From DASXTS01 sp036505275 (lineage in GTDB: Bacteria; Actinomycetota; Actinomycetes; Mycobacteriales; Pseudonocardiaceae): 9,677 bases of DNA. Of this stretch, positions 6,648-9,677 are shown piece after piece (positions within the stretch are counted from its first letter, which is position 1; every line of letters begins with the position of its first letter). The stretch covers positions 1-9,677 of the forward strand of contig DASXTS010000181.1 in the NCBI GenBank assembly GCA_036505275.1. Direction: 5' to 3'. The notes under the pieces were generated by a model. The model worked only from the letters and a program-made list of their open reading frames with translations, was not told the origin of the DNA and ran no database searches. The position numbers and the translations under genes are program-made.

Positions 6648-6655
6648 CGGCCGAC

Positions 6656-7414
6656 ATGCAGCCGCATCCCGTACCGGCGTCGCCGTCGACACCGTCGCCG
6701 CCCCGCCAGCCGCCGGCACCGCCGCCGTCTCCGACCGCGCTGGACCGGGCGTTCCTGACCGGTCAGCCGAACGTGGTCACCGTGTCGTTCGTACGGCACG
6801 GTAAGCAGGAGTTCCCGCAGACCGCGTTCATCCCGAAGCTGTGGGCCGACCCGCCGCTATCCGACACGGGCCGGCTGCAGGCCGAGGTGGTCGGCGCCGC
6901 CTTCGCCAAACAGCCCCTCGACGCGGTGCTCTGCAGCCACCTCGTCCGGGCCAGGGAGACCGCCAACCACGTCGCGGCGCCGCACGGCCTGGAGCCGGTC
7001 GTGTATCCGGAGCTGCGCGAGGTCGAGGTCTACCGGGACGTGCCCGACGACGTCCGGCTCGAGGACGTCCTCCCGGTCGTCATGTGGCACGGCGTGCACG
7101 AGCGATTCGTCCGCGAGCGGCGCTGGGATATCTCGCCGTTCTCGGAGAGCAGCGCCGAGTTCCGGCACCGCGTGGTCACCACGGTCGAGGGCATCCTGGC
7201 GTTCCACCAGGGCGCGCACCTGGCGATCGTCTGTCACGGCGGCGTGATCAACGCCTATATCGGGCACCTGCTCGGCCTGCAGGAGGACATGTTCTTCCGG
7301 CCAGGGCATGCCTCGATCAGCCGGGTGCTGGCAGGCGACGGCCGGCGGGTCATCCACACGCTGAACGAGTTGCACCACCTCGCGGTCGTCGACCCTGAGC
7401 TCGTGACGTTCTAG
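6656..7414 (+). CDS. Histidine phosphatase superfamily (phosphoglycerate-mutase-like) protein
   Basis: A 252-aa protein of the RHG-motif phosphatase family, which removes phosphate from small molecules or proteins through a phospho-His intermediate. FVRHGKQEF gives R47 and nucleophile H48. LVRARETA supplies R98, E122 in ELREVEVY is the probable proton donor, and IVCHGGVINAYIG supplies the second His, H194. The core is complete. Residues 1-30 are very Pro-rich (13 Pro among residues 3-26), with no signal peptide. ATG 6656 is preferred, with a -10-like box just upstream. A GTG codon at 6773 (V40) is a later alternative that would remove the tail. It is transcribed divergently from the oxygenase operon and converges with the NIPSNAP-like gene, with 23 bp between stops. 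Dephosphorylation of a pathway intermediate is possible but unproven. Confidence 0.9.
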   Translation: MQPHPVPASPSTPSPPRQPPAPPPSPTALDRAFLTGQPNVVTVSFVRHGKQEFPQTAFIPKLWADPPLSDTGRLQAEVVGAAFAKQPLDAVLCSHLVRARETANHVAAPHGLEPVVYPELREVEVYRDVPDDVRLEDVLPVVMWHGVHERFVRERRWDISPFSESSAEFRHRVVTTVEGILAFHQGAHLAIVCHGGVINAYIGHLLGLQEDMFFRPGHASISRVLAGDGRRVIHTLNELHHLAVVDPELVTF

Positions 7415-7437
7415 CTCGCCGCCTCGGCAGACGGCGC

Positions 7438-7764
7438 CTATGGCGTCCGCGAGTACGGCGTGGGGCGGACCAGCTGGAGCGCCTCGTCCTCGACCGACTC
7501 GGCGAACGCGTCGTGCCACCGCTTGGCGTCCCGGTGCGCGCGGACGGCCTCCAGCGCGGAGAGGACTCCGTCCGCGGACGGCACGCGCCACACGTGGTAC
7601 ACCGCGCCGAGCCGGCCGATGGCCGGGGTGAACGCAGCCACCAGCCGCCAGCCGTTCTCCTCGAGTACCGGTGCCATCTCGGACATGGCGGCGAAGAAGG
7701 TCCGGTGCCTTCCGCGCACGAGCTGGATGGTGACGTGCAGGTACAGCGCCGCGCTGTCCGTCAT
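7438..7764 (-). CDS. NIPSNAP-like small alpha/beta-barrel protein
   Basis: A 108-aa cytoplasmic protein. The pattern of a first strand (YLHVTIQLVRGRHRTFF), a helix, GWRLVAAFTPAIGRLGAVYHVWRV, then a second helix is typical of NIPSNAP/dimeric alpha-beta barrel (ferredoxin-like) proteins, which are usually homodimers. Members accompany many catabolic clusters, and their activity is mostly undefined. The start ATG at 7764 has GGAG 8 nt ahead. It is a single-gene unit between two plus-strand units, divergent from the SDR-3 operon. The short gap to the phosphatase stop holds only weak GC stems (CGCCG/CGGCG, 7417-7436) without a T-run. Assignment rests on overall pattern, so an ABM-type monooxygenase-like barrel is an alternative. 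Confidence 0.8.
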   Translation of the reverse strand: MTDSAALYLHVTIQLVRGRHRTFFAAMSEMAPVLEENGWRLVAAFTPAIGRLGAVYHVWRVPSADGVLSALEAVRAHRDAKRWHDAFAESVEDEALQLVRPTPYSRTP

Positions 7765-7904
7765 GGCCGTTTCTCCGCTCGTCCCGCTCGCTGTGTTTGT
7801 GGATTAGGATTCTAGAAAGGCGGCCCGAGTCGGCGCATACCTGCCGGGTCCAGCCGTGGCCTGGCGGCAACTTTCACAAGTGTGACCTCAGGAACGGAGG
7901 CATC
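7765..7904. promoter_or_regulatory. Divergent promoter region, NIPSNAP gene / SDR-3 operon
   Basis: 140 bp without a gene. The stretch 7791-7818 is the most AT-rich local segment. It contains the perfect 8-bp palindrome TTCTAGAA (7810-7817) and, on the minus strand, TAGAAT (7814-7809), a good -10 candidate that would give a leader of about 38 nt for the NIPSNAP gene. No convincing -35 was found on either strand, and the plus-strand promoter cannot be placed. The open frame of SDR-3 runs through part of this region from 7797 but is not expected to be translated there. Confidence 0.5.
7874..7885. promoter_or_regulatory. Inverted repeat TCACA-AG-TGTGA, possible operator
   Basis: A perfect 5+5 inverted repeat with a 2-bp centre, ending 10 bp before the GGAGG of SDR-3. 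It would overlap the transcript leader or promoter and could bind a dimeric repressor. The order of the arms is the reverse of a CRP site, so CRP is not implied. Confidence 0.4.
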
Positions 7905-8654
7905 ATGCGCTTCGACGGCAAGGTACTGCTGGTGACCGGAGGCGCGTCCGGGCTGGGGGCCGCCGTGGCCAGGCGCTTCACCGGCGAAGGCGGCCGGGTG
8001 GCCGTCGCCGACCGCGACAAGGACCGCGCCGAGGCGGTGGCGGCCGAACTCGACGGTGCGATCGCGATGGCGGTGGACGTGGCCGACGAGGAGGTCGTGG
8101 CCGGCGCGGTGCGGCAGGCACATGAACACTTCGGTTCGGTGGACTGCGTGTTCAACGCCGCCGGTCACGCCGAGTTCGGGCCGATCGAGGAGTGGTCGTT
8201 CGACCGCTGGCAGCTCATGATGACCGTCCACGCGGGCGGCACATTCCTCGTCTGTAAGCACGTGCTGCCCATCATGCGGGCGCAGGCCTCCGGTTCAATC
8301 GTCAACGTCGCGTCCGTCGCCGCGCTCAAGGCGCAGGCCGGCAACGCCCCCTACGGCGCGGCGAAGGGCGCGATCCTGGCGTTCTCGCGGCAGCTGGCGC
8401 GGGACGCGGCCCCGGAGGTCCGGGTGAATACGATCGCCCCCGGCCGCACGCGCACCGGGATGACGGAGCCGCTGATGATCGAGCGCGGCGGCAGCGTGGC
8501 GGCCGGCGCGGCGGCGTTCGGTCAGGGCAACCTGCTGAAGCGGGTCGCCGAGCCGGCGGAGATCGCCGCGCCGGTCTGCTTCCTACTGTCCGATGACGCC
8601 AGCTTCGTCACCGGCGCACTGCTCTGCGCCGACGGGGGCGAGACGGCCGCCTGA
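7905..8654 (+). CDS. Classical SDR, NAD-type, with His at the structural Asn position (SDR-3)
   Basis: A 249-aa short-chain dehydrogenase. It has TGGASGLG at 11-18, D36 ending strand two (NAD(H) preference), D58, NAAG at 84-87 in place of NNAG, and the catalytic S137, Y150, K154 (YGAAK). The structural/catalytic Asn of the SDR tetrad is replaced by H109 (MMTVHAGGTF). The start ATG 7905 has GGAGG 4 nt ahead, and the N-terminus MRFDGKVLLVTGG is standard. The longer open frame from 7797 adds 36 residues unlike any SDR N-terminus. First gene of a plus-strand operon, its stop is 11 nt before SDR-4. It resembles SDR-1 more than SDR-2 or SDR-4 in its glycine motif and its Asp. It likely oxidises a hydroxylated intermediate; substrate unknown. 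Confidence 0.93.
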   Translation: MRFDGKVLLVTGGASGLGAAVARRFTGEGGRVAVADRDKDRAEAVAAELDGAIAMAVDVADEEVVAGAVRQAHEHFGSVDCVFNAAGHAEFGPIEEWSFDRWQLMMTVHAGGTFLVCKHVLPIMRAQASGSIVNVASVAALKAQAGNAPYGAAKGAILAFSRQLARDAAPEVRVNTIAPGRTRTGMTEPLMIERGGSVAAGAAAFGQGNLLKRVAEPAEIAAPVCFLLSDDASFVTGALLCADGGETAA

Positions 8655-8665
8655 GGAGGACCACG

Positions 8666-9445
8666 ATGGGTGTACTGGAGGACAGAGTCGCCGCGATCAC
8701 CAGCGGCAGCACGGGGATCGGCAAGGGGATCGCGGAGGCGTTTCTTGCCGAGGGCGCCAAGGTAGTGATCAACGGCCGGAACGCCGACAAGGGTGCACGG
8801 GCCTTGAAGGAGTTGGACGCCGGCGAACGCGGACACTTCATCCAGGGCGACGTCACTATCCGCGAAGACGTCGACCGGCTGATCGACGGCACGGTCGAGA
8901 AGTTCGGCAAGATCGACATCCTGGTGAACAACGCGGGTGGGCTGATCAAGACGGCGCCAGTCAAGGACCTCTCCGACGAGGACTGGGACTACGCGGTCAG
9001 GTGGAACCTGTACTCGGCCTTCTGGGCCACCCGCCGGGCGCTGAACTACATGGAACCGCAGGGCTGGGGGCGGATCATCAACATCTCGTCGGTCGAGGGC
9101 AAGCACGGCAAGGCCGCGATCCCCGCTTACGTCGCTTCCAAGCACGCGCTGAGCGGGCTCACGAAGGCGGTCTCCAAGGAGGCAGGAACCACCGGCGTCA
9201 CGTGCAACGCCATCTGCCCCGGACTGGTGTGGACCGACGTCCTCGTCCAGACGGGGCCGGACAGCGCCAAGGCGATGGGCATCACGTTCGACCAGATGGT
9301 CGATCAGTTCGCGCAGGAGACGGCACTCAAGCGCATCACGACCGTGGAGGAGGTCGCGGCCGTCGCCGTCCTGCTCGCCTCGCCGGTCGCCGCGGGCATC
9401 ACCGGTGCCATGTACAACGTCGACGGCGGGACCGCCGCGTACTGA
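8666..9445 (+). CDS. Classical SDR, NADP-type, paralogue of SDR-2 (SDR-4)
   Basis: A 259-aa SDR. Motifs: TSGSTGIG at 12-19 (a Ser for the usual first Gly, as in some 3-hydroxybutyrate dehydrogenase relatives), NGR at 36-38 with R38 favouring NADP(H), D62, NNAG at 88-91, N114, S142, Y155 and K159 (YVASK). TCNAICPG and the C-terminal ITGAMYNVDGGT match SDR-2 of the minus operon; it lacks the acidic N-terminal extension of that protein. A perfect AGGAGG Shine-Dalgarno (in AGGAGGA, 8654-8660) overlaps the SDR-3 stop and lies about 6 nt before ATG 8666. The next gene follows after 2 nt. It probably acts on a substrate related to that of SDR-2. Confidence 0.94.
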   Translation: MGVLEDRVAAITSGSTGIGKGIAEAFLAEGAKVVINGRNADKGARALKELDAGERGHFIQGDVTIREDVDRLIDGTVEKFGKIDILVNNAGGLIKTAPVKDLSDEDWDYAVRWNLYSAFWATRRALNYMEPQGWGRIINISSVEGKHGKAAIPAYVASKHALSGLTKAVSKEAGTTGVTCNAICPGLVWTDVLVQTGPDSAKAMGITFDQMVDQFAQETALKRITTVEEVAAVAVLLASPVAAGITGAMYNVDGGTAAY

Positions 9446-9447
9446 CC

Positions 9448-9677
9448 GTGACGCGTCCGCTGCTGCTCAGCCACCACAGCATCCGTCACGCGGACTTCGC
9501 CGAGCGGGTGCGGGCCGCGGCCGACGCCGGGTATGCGGGCATCGGGCTGGTGTTCAAGGAGTACGAACGGCTGCGGGAATCCGGGCGCAGCGACGCCTCG
9601 CTTCGGGAGGTGCTGGCCGAGCGTGGCCAGCGGGTGGCCGAGTTCGAGGCGATCCGGGGCTGGGCCAGCACCGGCGC
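9448..9677 (+). CDS. Sugar phosphate isomerase/epimerase-like TIM-barrel protein, partial (3' end cut)
   Basis: GTG at 9448 opens a frame that runs off the window end with 76 full codons. The start reads MTRPLLLSHHSIRHADFAER, followed by AAADAGYAGIGLVFKEY and later LAERGQRVAEFEAIRGW. This strand-helix-strand pattern, with AG(Y/F)xGIGL after the first helix and a conserved Glu ending strand two or three, fits the xylose-isomerase-like TIM-barrel family (AP endonuclease 2 fold). Members include inosose dehydratases, 3-dehydroshikimate dehydratases and sugar epimerases, usually metal-dependent. The gap to the SDR-4 stop is 2 nt and no Shine-Dalgarno is seen, so translational coupling is likely. 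The exact activity cannot be told from the N-terminal quarter. Confidence 0.82.
   Translation, partial: MTRPLLLSHHSIRHADFAERVRAAADAGYAGIGLVFKEYERLRESGRSDASLREVLAERGQRVAEFEAIRGWASTG

Larger units (their letters stand above)
6392..6655. promoter_or_regulatory. Divergent control region between the oxygenase operon and the phosphatase
   Basis: These 264 bp separate two divergent units and hold no convincing gene. The 6400-6460 part is clearly more AT-rich than its surroundings and should contain the operon promoter. On the minus strand TAGTTT, TAGATT and TATCTA are all possible -10 boxes, and I cannot choose among them. An imperfect inverted repeat lies here: TGAATCTACT at 6414-6423 against AGTATTCA at 6444-6451, and CTGAA recurs directly at 6422 and 6440. 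These may be operator sites. A short palindrome TCCGCGAGCGGA is at 6491-6502. The right part holds a hairpin, a palindrome and the phosphatase -10 box, listed separately. Confidence 0.6.

Noticed and set aside
7417..7436. Intrinsic terminator between the convergent phosphatase and NIPSNAP genes
   Set aside because: Only 4-5 bp stems (CGCCG/CGGCG, or GCCG/CGGC) and no T-run on either strand.
7810..7817. TTCTAGAA as a specific operator
   Set aside because: An 8-bp palindrome is too short to call alone. It overlaps a possible minus-strand -10 box, which explains its AT content as well.
8522..9145. Minus-strand open frame of 207 codons
   Set aside because: Antisense to SDR-3 and SDR-4, which have full catalytic motifs and ribosome sites.

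Overview
High-GC DNA with strong G/C third-position bias, frequent GTG starts (plus one TTG start) and very tight gene packing. This points to an actinobacterium; the genus cannot be read from this window. There are no RNA genes, CRISPR arrays, transposases or phage genes. The content looks like an accessory catabolic or biosynthetic redox cluster.

Layout. (i) A minus-strand operon of six genes runs from 6391 down to 59. In transcription order: Rieske oxygenase alpha subunit A (TTG start), Rieske oxygenase alpha subunit B, a classical SDR with an acidic N-terminal extension, an orphan PEP-synthase-like phosphohistidine-domain protein, a second classical SDR, and an unrecognised 194-aa protein. 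Junctions are gaps of 7 and 18 nt or 4-nt ATGA overlaps, so the genes are almost certainly co-transcribed. The last stop codon lies in a 15-bp tandem repeat at the window edge. (ii) A 264-bp divergent control region at 6392-6655. (iii) A plus-strand histidine phosphatase (6656-7414), probably translated from a leaderless mRNA. (iv) A convergent minus-strand NIPSNAP-like small protein (7438-7764). (v) A 140-bp divergent control region. (vi) A plus-strand operon of two more SDRs and the start of a xylose-isomerase-like TIM-barrel protein cut by the window end.

How the genes may work together. Two mononuclear-iron oxygenases and four SDRs suggest hydroxylation of an organic substrate followed by alcohol oxidation or ketone reduction. 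The unusual parts are the phosphohistidine protein, which has an intact active-site His (H548) but no ATP-grasp or PEP-binding domain, and the phosphatase divergent from the oxygenase operon. Together they fit a phosphorylate-oxidise-dephosphorylate scheme. This resembles 4-cresol catabolism in Corynebacterium glutamicum (CreH/CreI kinase, P450, phosphohydrolase) and phenylphosphate synthase of Thauera, but with Rieske oxygenases in place of a P450. That scheme is inference. No ATP-binding kinase subunit, ferredoxin, reductase, transporter or regulator is visible, and they would have to lie outside the window. The oxygenase substrate cannot be told from sequence alone.
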